This document shows, piece by piece, positions 10,064 to 18,808 of a stretch of DNA of 64,000 bases. The position numbers and the translations under genes are program-made. Below the pieces are notes generated by a model. It was not told where the DNA came from. It saw only the letters and a program-made list of their open reading frames with translations, and made no database searches. This DNA comes from Legionella fallonii LLAP-10 (lineage in GTDB: Bacteria; Pseudomonadota; Gammaproteobacteria; Legionellales; Legionellaceae), in NCBI RefSeq assembly GCF_000953135.1, contig NZ_LN614827.1, forward strand, positions 370,001 to 434,000, given 5' to 3'. Numbering within the stretch: position 1 is the stretch's first letter; the number at the start of each line of letters is the position of its first letter.

Positions 10064-11209
10064 TTAGTGTTCTCCTTTGTCGCCATCATTTGTTGGTTTA
10101 ACGAGCGATTCTTGATTGTCTATTATTTGATTTAGGAGTGGGAGCGCTAATTCAATTACCGGTTTTTCTTGAGTAATTTTTACTTGTTGAAGCTCAGCCA
10201 ATTGTTTTAGTAAAGTATCTGTATTTTGTGATGTTTTATTGAAAGTCCGTTGAAGATTTAAAATAGCTTGTTTGAGTGCTAATTGATAGACCTCGGGATT
10301 ATTATTGAGAATGGCCCATTGCGCTTCTTGCAAATTAAGGCGAATGCTCTCTTTTACAACTGACTCATATAAGGGGGATATTAATGGTGTAATGTTCTCA
10401 TCATCTCGACGTACTACCACCATTTTTTCCAATAAATTGACGCTATCTTGCAATCGAATTTGCCATGCTGAACGATTACTGCTTTTTTCTGATGTATTTC
10501 CTGTTGCAGAATCGCTTCCTAATTTATTTTTATCTCCAGTTGCTTTGGGGGTGATTGTGTTGATGCTGTCTTGAGCGGCATCTAATCGACTTAATAAGCC
10601 GACAATATCTACCTTAGGTATCGTTTTTAATTGTGCTATTTCCTTTGCTATAGCCTGCCTGACATTAAATATTTTAGGTGAGGATAATTGCCCTAATAAT
10701 TTATCCGCTTGTTGGAGTAATGAGATAGCTGCACTATAATTATCGCTCCAGTGAGCGTTTATTTGTGCCAATTCTAGATAATATCGTGCTTTGAGCAATA
10801 ACCAATCTTGATTTTGGTAGAGTCTTTGGTTCATTGCTATTTGTAATTGCTTGTTGAGATCATCTAGTTTGCTTTGTAATGCATTTTGTGATTGTTCAAT
10901 ATTATTAGTCTTAGTATCTATTTGATTGTCTATTTGTTTTTGATTGTCTATTTGTTTTTGTTTTATTTGCGCTATTTCAGCGATTAAACCAGTTTTTTCA
11001 TCGTTCAGTTTATTTTGTAAGTGATGCATGGCCCACATGGCAACGATAATGGCCACAATGGCAAGAGCAATAGATAAGCCACTGAGGAGAGTATGATTTT
11101 TTCGTTGAGCTGTATTCTTATTTTGGGAGGTTTGTTTTTGGGGCTCTATAGTTGGATTTTGTTTTATTGGCTTAGTTTCTTTTTTGTGTTCTTCACTGCT
11201 ATTGGCCAT
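10064..11209 (-). CDS. hemX: HemX, heme-operon membrane protein with coiled coil
   Basis: The product belongs to the proteobacterial HemX family, sometimes annotated as uroporphyrinogen-III C-methyltransferase, although no methyltransferase domain is visible. The 381 aa begin with a charged, Lys/Gln/Asn-rich tail (1-40), one membrane helix (about 43-63), a coiled coil with the repeated hexapeptide KQIDNQ, and a helical C-terminal domain with the typical RYYLELAQINAHW segment. The start overlaps hemD by 11 bp. Position between hemD and hemY supports the call. Confidence 0.88.
   Translation of the reverse strand: MANSSEEHKKETKPIKQNPTIEPQKQTSQNKNTAQRKNHTLLSGLSIALAIVAIIVAMWAMHHLQNKLNDEKTGLIAEIAQIKQKQIDNQKQIDNQIDTKTNNIEQSQNALQSKLDDLNKQLQIAMNQRLYQNQDWLLLKARYYLELAQINAHWSDNYSAAISLLQQADKLLGQLSSPKIFNVRQAIAKEIAQLKTIPKVDIVGLLSRLDAAQDSINTITPKATGDKNKLGSDSATGNTSEKSSNRSAWQIRLQDSVNLLEKMVVVRRDDENITPLISPLYESVVKESIRLNLQEAQWAILNNNPEVYQLALKQAILNLQRTFNKTSQNTDTLLKQLAELQQVKITQEKPVIELALPLLNQIIDNQESLVKPTNDGDKGEH
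10923..10958. repeat. 18-bp exact tandem duplication inside hemX
   Basis: Two perfect head-to-tail copies of an 18-bp unit (10923-10940 and 10941-10958) encode KQIDNQ twice in the coiled coil. The length is a multiple of three, so the frame is kept. This is a likely site of slippage variation between strains. Confidence 0.85.
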
Positions 11210-11969
11210 GGATTAATCCTTGATAATAGTCTAATAATGTATTCATTATCCCATTGGGATGGCTTATTATAATTTTTTTCATGCCAAATAATGCGGCTGA
11301 TTTGGCAAGGCGGTCACTAATAACCAGGCTTGGTTTTTCTTGTAGCCAGTTGTGCGCTTCTTCACTAAATATCTTAAAAAGATTGTGTATCGATTGCTCG
11401 CTTGTTAACAGTATAATATCCACTAAGTCTTCTCGCCATAAAGAATTGATAAATTCCTGGCGAATTTGCGGAATGCCCCTTTTATAAACATTGATGGGAA
11501 TTACATGAGCCCCTTTCTGTAATAATCCCTCTGCTATAAGCGTTCTCCCTCCTTCGCCCTTAAATAGTAACACGGTTTGGTTTTTAATTTGTTGTAAAGA
11601 GGAAATATTGAGTAAGTGCTCGCTGTCAGGTACTTCAGGAATGTGATGGACTGGAATATTAAACTCACTAAGTGCTTTTGCACTGCCATGACCAATGGCA
11701 ATTACTTTTATTGAAGTAGGCCAATCGAGATGATGTAACTTTAGTTGGGTAAAACAATGATAAACGGCATTAGCACTAATAAAAATGGCTTGATTCACGT
11801 TATACAGATTAGGTAGGGCATTTATCCATGCATTATTTGTTGCTTGGATTTCTAAGGTAGGACATTCAATGGCCACTCCACCTTCAGCTATGATATTCTT
11901 ACTCAATTCGTGGGCTTGATTTGTGGGGCGAGTATTTAAAACGCGAACCCCCTTCAGTGTTTTATTCAT
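11199..11969 (-). CDS. hemD: Uroporphyrinogen-III synthase
   Basis: HemD closes hydroxymethylbilane with ring-D inversion to give uroporphyrinogen III. The family is poorly conserved, and the call rests on length (256 aa), the start VRVLNTRPTNQAHEL (family pattern L.TRP...A..L), internal IFISANAVYH and IAIGHGSAKAL segments (like FTS.NAV and AVG..TA..L), the ILLTSEQSIHNLF segment, and location between hemC and hemX. It overlaps hemC by 8 bp and hemX by 11 bp. Confidence 0.92.
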   Translation of the reverse strand: MNKTLKGVRVLNTRPTNQAHELSKNIIAEGGVAIECPTLEIQATNNAWINALPNLYNVNQAIFISANAVYHCFTQLKLHHLDWPTSIKVIAIGHGSAKALSEFNIPVHHIPEVPDSEHLLNISSLQQIKNQTVLLFKGEGGRTLIAEGLLQKGAHVIPINVYKRGIPQIRQEFINSLWREDLVDIILLTSEQSIHNLFKIFSEEAHNWLQEKPSLVISDRLAKSAALFGMKKIIISHPNGIMNTLLDYYQGLIHGQ

Positions 11970-12891
11970 AGGGGATAGAGTTAAGTAAGTTTGTAGCTCC
12001 CTTGGCTAATAAAGCTTGAGTACATAATTGTGCAATAGCTTGCGCTTCCTCCATATTGCCTGTTTGATGGTCTTGAATCGATTGCGTTCCATCAAGGCTT
12101 AATATCTTTGCACGTAAAAAAAGTTGGTTAGATGGTGTTACAGTACAAAAGACAGCTAAAGGTACGTGGCAATTACCGCCTAATTGAGCATTGACGCTGC
12201 GCTCTGTTTGTACGCAAAGAGCTGATATAGGATCATTTAATGCGGCGATGAGCTGCTGTATTTCTTGGTCATCTGTTCTACATTCAATACACAATGCGCC
12301 TTGACCACAAGTAGGCAACATAATGTCTGCAGATAAAAGTTCAGTGATAAGCTGTTCGAAACCCATGCGTTCGAGACCTGCTGCCGCAAGTATTATGGCA
12401 TCGTATTCTCCAGCCTCCAGTTTTGCGAGGCGTGTGTTAATGTTCCCACGTAATGTCTTAATTTGCAGGTCCGGTCTGTGGGCCAATAGTTGCGATTGTC
12501 TTCTGAGGCTTGATGTTCCAATTATTGCTTTGGGTGGCAGAGCATTAAGACTGGAAAATCGTTTGCTAATTAATGCATCAAAAGGATTATGTCGTTCACA
12601 AATTGCCGCTAAGCATAAACCCTGTGGAAGGTCAGCAGGCATATCTTTGGTTGAGTGAACGGCGATGTCTGCTGTGTCGTTTAATAGCGCTTCTTCCAGT
12701 TCTTTAACAAATAATCCTTTTCCACCTGCGGCTAATAACTTATCTTTAAGAAATTTGTCACCAGAAGTTACCATCGGCAATAATTCAACAGTCATATTGG
12801 GCCATTGTGCTAAAAGTAACTCCTTAACATGGTTGGCCTGCCATAAGGCAAGAGGGCTTTGGCGTGTTGCAATACGTATTTTTTTCATCAT
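11962..12891 (-). CDS. hemC: Porphobilinogen deaminase (hydroxymethylbilane synthase)
   Basis: HemC polymerises four porphobilinogens into hydroxymethylbilane. The family start KIRIATRQSPLALWQA is intact, so the start is placed at one of two adjacent ATGs (12891 or 12888) rather than 11 codons upstream. HSTKDMP, GTSSLRRQ and RGNINTRLAKL are the substrate and cofactor binding motifs. The dipyrromethane cofactor cysteine is in LGGNCHVPLAV. It is the first gene of the leftward hemCDXY operon and is divergent from lqsS, so its promoter should lie in 12892-13043. Confidence 0.95.
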   Translation of the reverse strand: MMKKIRIATRQSPLALWQANHVKELLLAQWPNMTVELLPMVTSGDKFLKDKLLAAGGKGLFVKELEEALLNDTADIAVHSTKDMPADLPQGLCLAAICERHNPFDALISKRFSSLNALPPKAIIGTSSLRRQSQLLAHRPDLQIKTLRGNINTRLAKLEAGEYDAIILAAAGLERMGFEQLITELLSADIMLPTCGQGALCIECRTDDQEIQQLIAALNDPISALCVQTERSVNAQLGGNCHVPLAVFCTVTPSNQLFLRAKILSLDGTQSIQDHQTGNMEEAQAIAQLCTQALLAKGATNLLNSIPYE

Positions 12892-13043
12892 GAGTGTATT
12901 AAAGTCTTCAATGAAGAACATCATATCATTGATTTGCAGGAAAATTAGAGGATAATTTATAACTTCACTATAAGCTATGTAGGATGTGAGGAACTTTTGT
13001 AATCATTTCCTCTTGGCTGTTATTTTTAAACGCAGGATCACGG

Positions 13044-14333
13044 ATGTGGCAGATTAGAAAAATTGTAGGACACCTGGATGACTCTATGCAACGAAGTTTG
13101 TCTAATTCGTCTCACCAATTAGTTGCTGTTGGCGCATTAGCGTTTATTGGATTTCCTTTGTTTTATTTGATTTGGACTTATTGGTTTCCTCAAACCTATG
13201 AAAACTTGCAATTACGTCTTTTTGGCAGTCTTTTAGGATTAGGATTAATGGTCACCCCCTATTGGCCAATTAAATATAAAAAATACTTATCCTTGTACTG
13301 GTTTTTAGCTGTTCTTTTTTGCCTCTCTTTCTTTTTTACATTTATGTTTTTAATGAGTCAAGCCAGTGTAATATCGGCGATGTCCTTATTATGTGCCGTA
13401 TTTTTTTTAGTATTAATACTGGATTTACTAAGTTTATCTATAATTTTAGTTCTAGGATTTAGTCTCGCTTTGATAGGTTATTATTTATGTTCTCCTCATA
13501 TCTATTTAGGGGAAGAACATATAGAAATGGCATTGATTATCCTCTTCACTATTGTTGTTGGTTCTACATTGAATTATAAAACAGCCATGTTACAGCAACA
13601 GAAGCTGGCAGGAATGGCGGCTGCGGCGGGGATGATTGCTCATGAGTTGCGTACTCCCTTATTAGGAATTAAAAGTGGAGCTCAGGCACTGGTACGCTAT
13701 TTACCTGCGCTGACTGAGGGATATCAATTAGCTAAAGAGAGTGAATTAATTACTGCACCGCTAAGGGGAAGGCGATTGCAACAACTTGAAGGAGTCAGTA
13801 GTCGTATTATCAGCGAAATTAATTATGCTAACACCATAATTGATATGTTATTAGTTAAAGCGGGTAGGGAAAACTCTCTCCATAATTGCGTTGTAGAAAT
13901 TTGCTCTATAGAGGAGTGTTTAACTGAAGCAATAGCCCGTTATCCATTTCAATCACCTAAAGAACGAGCCTTAATAACCTGGTCAGGTGACTTTCAATTT
14001 AAAGGCTCAAAATTGTTAATGCAGCATGTCCTATTTAATTTAATTAAAAACGCATTATATGTTATTGCTACAACCCAACGTGGAGAAATAAATATTTGGA
14101 CTACTTTAGGAGATAAATTCAATTACTTATATTTCAAGGATACAGCGAAAGGGATGACTAACCAGCAATTATCACAATTATTTAATCATTTTTATACGAC
14201 CAATTTCTTAGGAACAGGTATCGGTTTATCATTTTGTAAATTAGTAATGCATAGTTTTGGGGGCAATATTGTTTGTGAGTCGGAGGAAGGAGAATATGCT
14301 TTATTTATATTAAGCTTTCCCGTTGATTGGTGA
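13044..14333 (+). CDS. lqsS: LqsS, membrane sensor histidine kinase for the alpha-hydroxyketone signal LAI-1
   Basis: In Legionella, LqsS senses LAI-1 (3-hydroxypentadecan-4-one) and phosphorylates LqsR. The 429-aa product has about six N-terminal membrane helices (residues 28-180), a HisKA motif AHELRTPLLG with phospho-acceptor H200, and a HATPase domain with FNLIKNALY near 335 and the G-box GTGIGLSF near 395. CAGGATCA precedes the ATG. It is divergent from hemC and convergent with hdeD, and the neighbouring lqsR and lqsA confirm the assignment. Confidence 0.92.
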   Translation: MWQIRKIVGHLDDSMQRSLSNSSHQLVAVGALAFIGFPLFYLIWTYWFPQTYENLQLRLFGSLLGLGLMVTPYWPIKYKKYLSLYWFLAVLFCLSFFFTFMFLMSQASVISAMSLLCAVFFLVLILDLLSLSIILVLGFSLALIGYYLCSPHIYLGEEHIEMALIILFTIVVGSTLNYKTAMLQQQKLAGMAAAAGMIAHELRTPLLGIKSGAQALVRYLPALTEGYQLAKESELITAPLRGRRLQQLEGVSSRIISEINYANTIIDMLLVKAGRENSLHNCVVEICSIEECLTEAIARYPFQSPKERALITWSGDFQFKGSKLLMQHVLFNLIKNALYVIATTQRGEINIWTTLGDKFNYLYFKDTAKGMTNQQLSQLFNHFYTTNFLGTGIGLSFCKLVMHSFGGNIVCESEEGEYALFILSFPVDW

Positions 14334-14334
14334 C

Positions 14335-14368
14335 CATGTGGCCTGGTTGCTTGCAACCAAGCTACATG
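14335..14368. terminator. Hairpin between convergent lqsS and hdeD, probable bidirectional terminator
   Basis: A 16-nt arm at 14335-14350 pairs with 14353-14368 with one wobble and one mismatch (CATGTGGCCTGG.. against ..CCAAGCTACATG). It begins 2 nt after the lqsS stop codon. There is no strong T-tract, so termination is inferred from position and stem strength. Confidence 0.6.
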
Positions 14369-14406
14369 TTGATGCTCTATGTGAATGGCTACTTGAGGGC
14401 GTATTG

Positions 14407-14961
14407 CTAAGCTCTTAACGAGAGAGCAATAAAAATATAGGTCCATCCGGTAACTATCATTTCAATAGCAATAAATAATCCAATAACCCATAACCCACTA
14501 ATTGGCCATTGAATTAAGATCAGTATGCCAAGGATAATAGCGGTAATTCCTGCTAGTAGTAGCCAAATCCAGCCTGTCGAGTCTTTTAAGGCAAATGCCA
14601 TGATAATTCGGGTAACGCCAATAACAATTAAGAGACCGGCTAAGATTGCAGTAATTAATGTGGATGCTAAGAATGGATCGTAAAAGATGATGCTGCCAGC
14701 AACAATATATAAAATAGCGATTAAAGACTGCCAGATAATTCCTTTCCAGTCTCTATGTTTAAAAACATCAACAATATGAGTAATGCCAGCAATAATTAAT
14801 AAAGCGGAGAAAAAAATCATACTTACCAGAGTAAGCCCAACAACCATTCCTAAACCAATGCATCCTAAAATGAGGAATAGTATCCCAAAGCCTAATATCC
14901 AACCCCAGTTGCGTTTTAATTCCCGTAGATCAGACTTGGACACTTCTTGCGTCTTGGCCAT
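14407..14961 (-). CDS. hdeD: HdeD family membrane protein of the lqs cluster
   Basis: HdeD proteins are small inner-membrane proteins (DUF308) linked to acid resistance in enteric bacteria. In Legionella an hdeD homologue lies inside the lqs cluster, but its role in signalling is unclear. The 184-aa product is almost entirely six hydrophobic helices, with glycine-rich GILFLILGCIGLGMVVG and the repeated pattern GITxIVDVFKHRDWK, GVTRIIMAFALKD. It is divergent from lqsR and convergent with lqsS. Confidence 0.9.
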   Translation of the reverse strand: MAKTQEVSKSDLRELKRNWGWILGFGILFLILGCIGLGMVVGLTLVSMIFFSALLIIAGITHIVDVFKHRDWKGIIWQSLIAILYIVAGSIIFYDPFLASTLITAILAGLLIVIGVTRIIMAFALKDSTGWIWLLLAGITAIILGILILIQWPISGLWVIGLFIAIEMIVTGWTYIFIALSLRA

Positions 14962-15146
14962 ATAATATCCTTATTGATTGGTTGTAGATAGGGCTAACTC
15001 AGTTACTCTAATATAGACTATTTTTCAATGAGTTGTCGACTACTCGGGAACCTCTGAGCTAATTCTCTTTGTTCATTTGTTTGTTCGAGCTGACTAAATC
15101 ATTTGGCTAATGAGGGCAATCATGATATTTTATCACCAGGTCTAAT

Positions 15147-15177
15147 GGACATTGGAACGTTAAGCTCAGGAGGAGCT
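15147..15177 (+). promoter_or_regulatory. Candidate CsrA-binding hairpin over the lqsR Shine-Dalgarno
   Basis: AGCTC (15163-15167) and GAGCT (15173-15177) form a 5-bp stem whose 5-nt loop is AGGAG, which is the Shine-Dalgarno itself. The ATG of lqsR begins at the next base. GGA triplets lie at 15147, 15154, 15169 and 15172. A GGA in a hairpin loop at the ribosome binding site is the known CsrA/RsmA target architecture. That CsrA acts here is inference, though lqsR is known to respond to the LetAS/Rsm/CsrA cascade in L. pneumophila. Confidence 0.65.
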
Positions 15178-16203
15178 ATGCAACATTTCTCTATACCTAC
15201 CTGTTACTTTCCAAGCACTGCGGTTTTTGTGGATGATAGCCGTGATTTTCTATTGAATTTTGTGCTGCAGTTGGATGAAGGATTAGCTTATCGCGTGTTT
15301 GATTCTCCTTTTGAGGCGCTTGATTGCATTCATAAGAAGCGCTGCGAACTCGAGTCATTAAGTCGACGCTGTATTAGCGAGTATACCGAGGCTAAAAATT
15401 GTCCGTTGACTAATCATACGATTAATTTGGATTTAGCCGCTATCCATGCAGAGGTTTATAATCCCATACGTTTTTCTGAAGTTTCTGTGGTCGTTGTGGA
15501 TTATGCTATGCCAGGCATGGATGGGTTGGAGTTTTGCCGGCGTATAGAAAATACTCACATCAAAAAAATATTACTCACTGGTCAAGCAGACGAAAAACTG
15601 GCAATTGAGGCCTTTAATGAAGGGCTAATTCATCGTTATATAAAAAAAAGTGACCCAGATGTAGCTAATTTGATAACCAAAAGTATTCATGATTTACAGC
15701 GGCTCTATTTTCAAGGGATGTCTGACATGATAGTACGTATGTTATCTGTCACTTCTCCAAGTTGTTTACATGATAAAAAATTTGCCGAGCTTTTTTGGGA
15801 AATATGCCGTAATAAAGGCATAATAGAGTTTTATCTTGCTGATAACTCAGGAAGTTTTTTAATGTTAGATGATGATGCGAATGTCAGTTTCTTAATTGTT
15901 AAAAATGAAGAGGATATGCGCTTGCATTATGATTTGGCTTTAGATAATGGAGCAAGTGAGGAAGTGCTTGACCAACTGCTTAATGGTGAAAAAATTCCTT
16001 GTTTTTGGCAATTGAATTCAGCAACGCCTCAGTGGAATGAGTGGGCCAATTGCTTAGTGGCAGCACATAAGTTCGTTTCAGATGAAACTTATTATTATGC
16101 TTACGTCCAAGGGGCAGTACTGTTTGATGTTCATTTACATAAAATTTTGTCTTACCATCAGCATTTAGAACAGTTGGATGCTGAAGAACTATTTATCGGT
16201 TAA
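15178..16203 (+). CDS. lqsR: LqsR, response regulator of the Lqs quorum-sensing system
   Basis: LqsR is the pleiotropic regulator downstream of LqsS, governing virulence and the switch to the transmissive phase. ATG 15178 is chosen because AGGAGG lies just upstream and it places the receiver aspartate (VVVVDYAMPGMDG) at D108, the position I recall for L. pneumophila LqsR. The TTG start 75 bp upstream is less likely. The product is 341 aa. The receiver domain (about 13-180) has acidic D19-D20 and the lysine motif YIKKSD. The C-terminal half is the atypical Lqs output domain and shows no helix-turn-helix. It is convergent with lqsA. Confidence 0.93.
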   Translation: MQHFSIPTCYFPSTAVFVDDSRDFLLNFVLQLDEGLAYRVFDSPFEALDCIHKKRCELESLSRRCISEYTEAKNCPLTNHTINLDLAAIHAEVYNPIRFSEVSVVVVDYAMPGMDGLEFCRRIENTHIKKILLTGQADEKLAIEAFNEGLIHRYIKKSDPDVANLITKSIHDLQRLYFQGMSDMIVRMLSVTSPSCLHDKKFAELFWEICRNKGIIEFYLADNSGSFLMLDDDANVSFLIVKNEEDMRLHYDLALDNGASEEVLDQLLNGEKIPCFWQLNSATPQWNEWANCLVAAHKFVSDETYYYAYVQGAVLFDVHLHKILSYHQHLEQLDAEELFIG

Positions 16204-16321
16204 TTATTTTAGAATTTATTAAAATCTTAATGAAGCAATAAGTCGGGCTATGAGCTTGATTTACGGTAGGGCTTAACGATTACATTGATATGCTTGAATC
16301 AACGATTGATGTAACAATCGC

Positions 16322-17569
16322 CTACTCTTTTTTTAAAAAGAGATATTCTGGATACTGTTTTGCTAAGCGAGCTAAGCAATCAATTACTCTATCTAGATCA
16401 CTTTGAGTATGGTTTGCGCTTATTGATAATCGTATCAACGTTTTATTTTTAGGCGTCGCAGGAGAGCAGAATACCGCGCCAAAGACGTCTTCTTGTTCCA
16501 ATTTATCTCTTAACCAAATAATATTTTCTTCCGTACCAGCCATTATTGGAATGATTTGTGATGCGCTATTACATAAATCAAATCCTTGATCTAATAGGGT
16601 ATTCCTCAAATAATTAGCATTATCATGCAATTGTTTTCGCCGCCATTCCTCATTCGCAATAATATGCAGAGAAGAGGAAAATCCGGCCAAATCATGAGGT
16701 TGTATGGCTGAGCTGAAAATAGAGGGTAAGGAGGAATAACGAACTAGTTCTACGAGTTCTTTTTTTCCTGCAATAAGACCACCTCTGCCAGAAAAGGCTT
16801 TAGCTAAACTGGCGGTAATGATGTCCACTTGCTCTGATAGACCTAATTGTGCAACTAAACCACTGCCATTAGGACCATGAGTTCCCAACGAATGAGACTC
16901 GTCCACTATGAGCAGGCAGTTGTATTCTTGAGCTAGCGCTACATATTCTTGAATTGGGCTAACTGTACCAAGAGTGCTGTAGACTGAGTCGACAGCAATA
17001 ATCCCTGAACCATGGCGTTCTAATTTTTTTTGCAGAGAATTTAATGAGTTATGCTGAAATGGAACGGCCTGGGCTCCTGCTGCCTTAACGCCAGACCAAA
17101 AAGACATATGAGTATAAAAATCTAAGTAGACTGGCACTCGAGGTTGAGCTAAAGACTGAATCAAGCCCATATTGGCACACCAACCTGATTGAGTCAAAAC
17201 GCTGGATGGGAGTTTGAGAAATTGGCTGAATTGACGCTCGCACTTCTCAAATAACACGCTGTGATTATTTAAAAATACGACAGACTGCATTTGACCATTA
17301 CCAAATTCTTGCATTGCAGCTATCTGAGATTCAATCAACAGGGGATGTTTACTGATGTTTAAATAATCATTGCTTGAAAAAACAAGCGATTCTGACGTGG
17401 GCGTTTTTCCTTGAAGGATATGCTCTCCATGCCAAGTCTTTTTTATTCGCTCTTCAAAATATTGCTCTAGCGCTTTATTGATAAAATTAGGATAATGCTC
17501 CACTTTTAGTGTGCTAATGGGATTTTCAAATAGAGAATCCTTGGCGTTGTTATTATTTTGAATGACCAT
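16322..17569 (-). CDS. lqsA: LqsA, PLP-dependent alpha-hydroxyketone autoinducer synthase
   Basis: LqsA belongs to the alpha-oxoamine synthase group with Vibrio CqsA and makes LAI-1 type signals. The 415-aa product has fold-type I aminotransferase features: SGWCANMGLI near 128, DFYTHMS near 150, VDESHSLGTHG with D223 and H226, and ASLAKAF where K257 should bind PLP. A GRGGLIAG segment follows the lysine. Legionella LqsA is of similar length. The gene is convergent with lqsR; upstream lies a 260-bp region before the cytochrome gene on the other strand. Confidence 0.94.
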   Translation of the reverse strand: MVIQNNNNAKDSLFENPISTLKVEHYPNFINKALEQYFEERIKKTWHGEHILQGKTPTSESLVFSSNDYLNISKHPLLIESQIAAMQEFGNGQMQSVVFLNNHSVLFEKCERQFSQFLKLPSSVLTQSGWCANMGLIQSLAQPRVPVYLDFYTHMSFWSGVKAAGAQAVPFQHNSLNSLQKKLERHGSGIIAVDSVYSTLGTVSPIQEYVALAQEYNCLLIVDESHSLGTHGPNGSGLVAQLGLSEQVDIITASLAKAFSGRGGLIAGKKELVELVRYSSLPSIFSSAIQPHDLAGFSSSLHIIANEEWRRKQLHDNANYLRNTLLDQGFDLCNSASQIIPIMAGTEENIIWLRDKLEQEDVFGAVFCSPATPKNKTLIRLSISANHTQSDLDRVIDCLARLAKQYPEYLFLKKE

Positions 17570-17832
17570 TGATAACCTAACTTTTTTTCCATTGCATACA
17601 GTGTAGCATAACTGTTTTTTATTTATTCTTGGGTTTTTTAATCTTCTTAACGAATTCAGCTAAAAAGGATCATTCGATTTTATTTTTTGTACAGGGATGT
17701 GCGCAAGTACTCTCTATAGTTTTATTTTTATAGAATTAATTACGAATAGCCTAGGCCTATTAAAATCATACTGGAAAAAAACATTACTTGTCGGTATGAT
17801 TTTGACATTGTTTTAGGGGGAGATGTTTGAGT

Positions 17833-18255
17833 ATGCGGTTGAGTATGGCGATATGTTTAGTTTTTTCTTCTTTTTCTCTCTATGCAATTGACGATACAGA
17901 GTTAAACGAAATACAACAGAGAATTCAACCTATAGGACAAGTGCATGTTCAAGCAGAAAATGACATTTCACCTCAAATGAAGGTTGACAATAAAGCGGTT
18001 GTAGAAGTAAAAAAAGAAGTTGGCAAGGAAGTATATGAAAAGCATTGCATTGTTTGCCATCGTGATGGATTAGCTGGGGCGCCCAAAGTGCAAGATGAAA
18101 AAGATTGGAAGCCTCGATTGGCTGGGAGAACAATTCAGGATTTAGTTGCTTCTTCTATTAACGGATTAAACGCTATGCCTGCTAAAGGTACCTGTATTGA
18201 GTGTACTGATCAGGATCTTAAGGCGGCAATACAATACATGTTACCTAAATCATGA
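17833..18255 (+). CDS. Cytochrome c5-type periplasmic protein
   Basis: A secreted monoheme electron carrier. ATG 17833 lies about 10 nt after GGGGGAG; an in-frame TTG six bases upstream is the alternative. The 140-aa precursor has a signal peptide ([18 protein letters not shown]), a low-complexity linker, then a class I cytochrome c fold with heme motif CIVCH, a likely axial Met in NAMPAKG, and a second cysteine pair in CIECTD that is typical of cytochrome c5. It overlaps dsbB by 4 bp, so the two are probably co-translated. This fits, since both act in periplasmic redox. Confidence 0.9.
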   Translation: MRLSMAICLVFSSFSLYAIDDTELNEIQQRIQPIGQVHVQAENDISPQMKVDNKAVVEVKKEVGKEVYEKHCIVCHRDGLAGAPKVQDEKDWKPRLAGRTIQDLVASSINGLNAMPAKGTCIECTDQDLKAAIQYMLPKS

Positions 18256-18746
18256 ATAAACTTACCTATAAAAGAATCCAACTGTTTTTGGTATTCGCCA
18301 CCGTTTTTGTATTATTTGCTTCTTTATATTTTCAATATTATCTAGGGCTGCATCCCTGTCCCTTATGCATTATGCAACGACTTTGTGTATTTCTATTATT
18401 GGGGGTGTTGGGACTTAGCCTAAATACCTTGAGAAAGGCTCATTTTGTTTGTTTATTACAAATATTAATTTCTTGTGCCGGCTTATATTTTGCAGCACGA
18501 CAGTTATGGCTGCAATCATTACCTGCAGGAAAAGCCCCTGCCTGTATGCCCGGTCTGGATGTTTTGATTCGTTATTTTCCGTGGACTGATGTGGCCCGAG
18601 CTCTTTTTTTGGGAGCCGGTGACTGTGCTGAAGTGGTTTGGTCCATGTTTGGCGTTTCTATGGCGGGTTGGTCGGCATTGTATTTTCTTTTCATGGCCGT
18701 TATGAGTTTATTTCTATTTATTCGTACGCGAACGCTTTATTCGTAA
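18252..18746 (+). CDS. dsbB: Disulfide bond formation protein DsbB
   Basis: DsbB reoxidises DsbA and passes electrons to quinones. The 164-aa product has four membrane helices. The first periplasmic loop holds C36 and C39 (CPLC), followed by QR, and the second loop holds C98 and C125. All four essential cysteines and the quinone-site Arg after CPLCIMQR are present. Its ATG overlaps the stop of the cytochrome gene. A strong hairpin follows. Confidence 0.94.
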   Translation: MNKLTYKRIQLFLVFATVFVLFASLYFQYYLGLHPCPLCIMQRLCVFLLLGVLGLSLNTLRKAHFVCLLQILISCAGLYFAARQLWLQSLPAGKAPACMPGLDVLIRYFPWTDVARALFLGAGDCAEVVWSMFGVSMAGWSALYFLFMAVMSLFLFIRTRTLYS

Positions 18747-18755
18747 TCTATAGCT

Positions 18756-18797
18756 AGCACTCTATTCCCTGTTGTAAGCAACCGGGAATAGAGTGCT
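18756..18797. terminator. Bidirectional terminator between dsbB and the 1948-aa gene
   Basis: A perfect 14-bp stem (AGCACTCTATTCCC at 18756-18769 with its complement at 18784-18797) has a 14-nt loop and is followed by TTTA. It lies 10 nt after dsbB and 11 nt before the end of the leftward gene. Confidence 0.85.
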
Positions 18798-18808
18798 TTA
18801 ACAAGGTA

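Noticed and set aside
15103..15177. Upstream TTG start for lqsR
   Set aside because: The ATG at 15178 has a strong Shine-Dalgarno and places the receiver Asp at 108 as in L. pneumophila.
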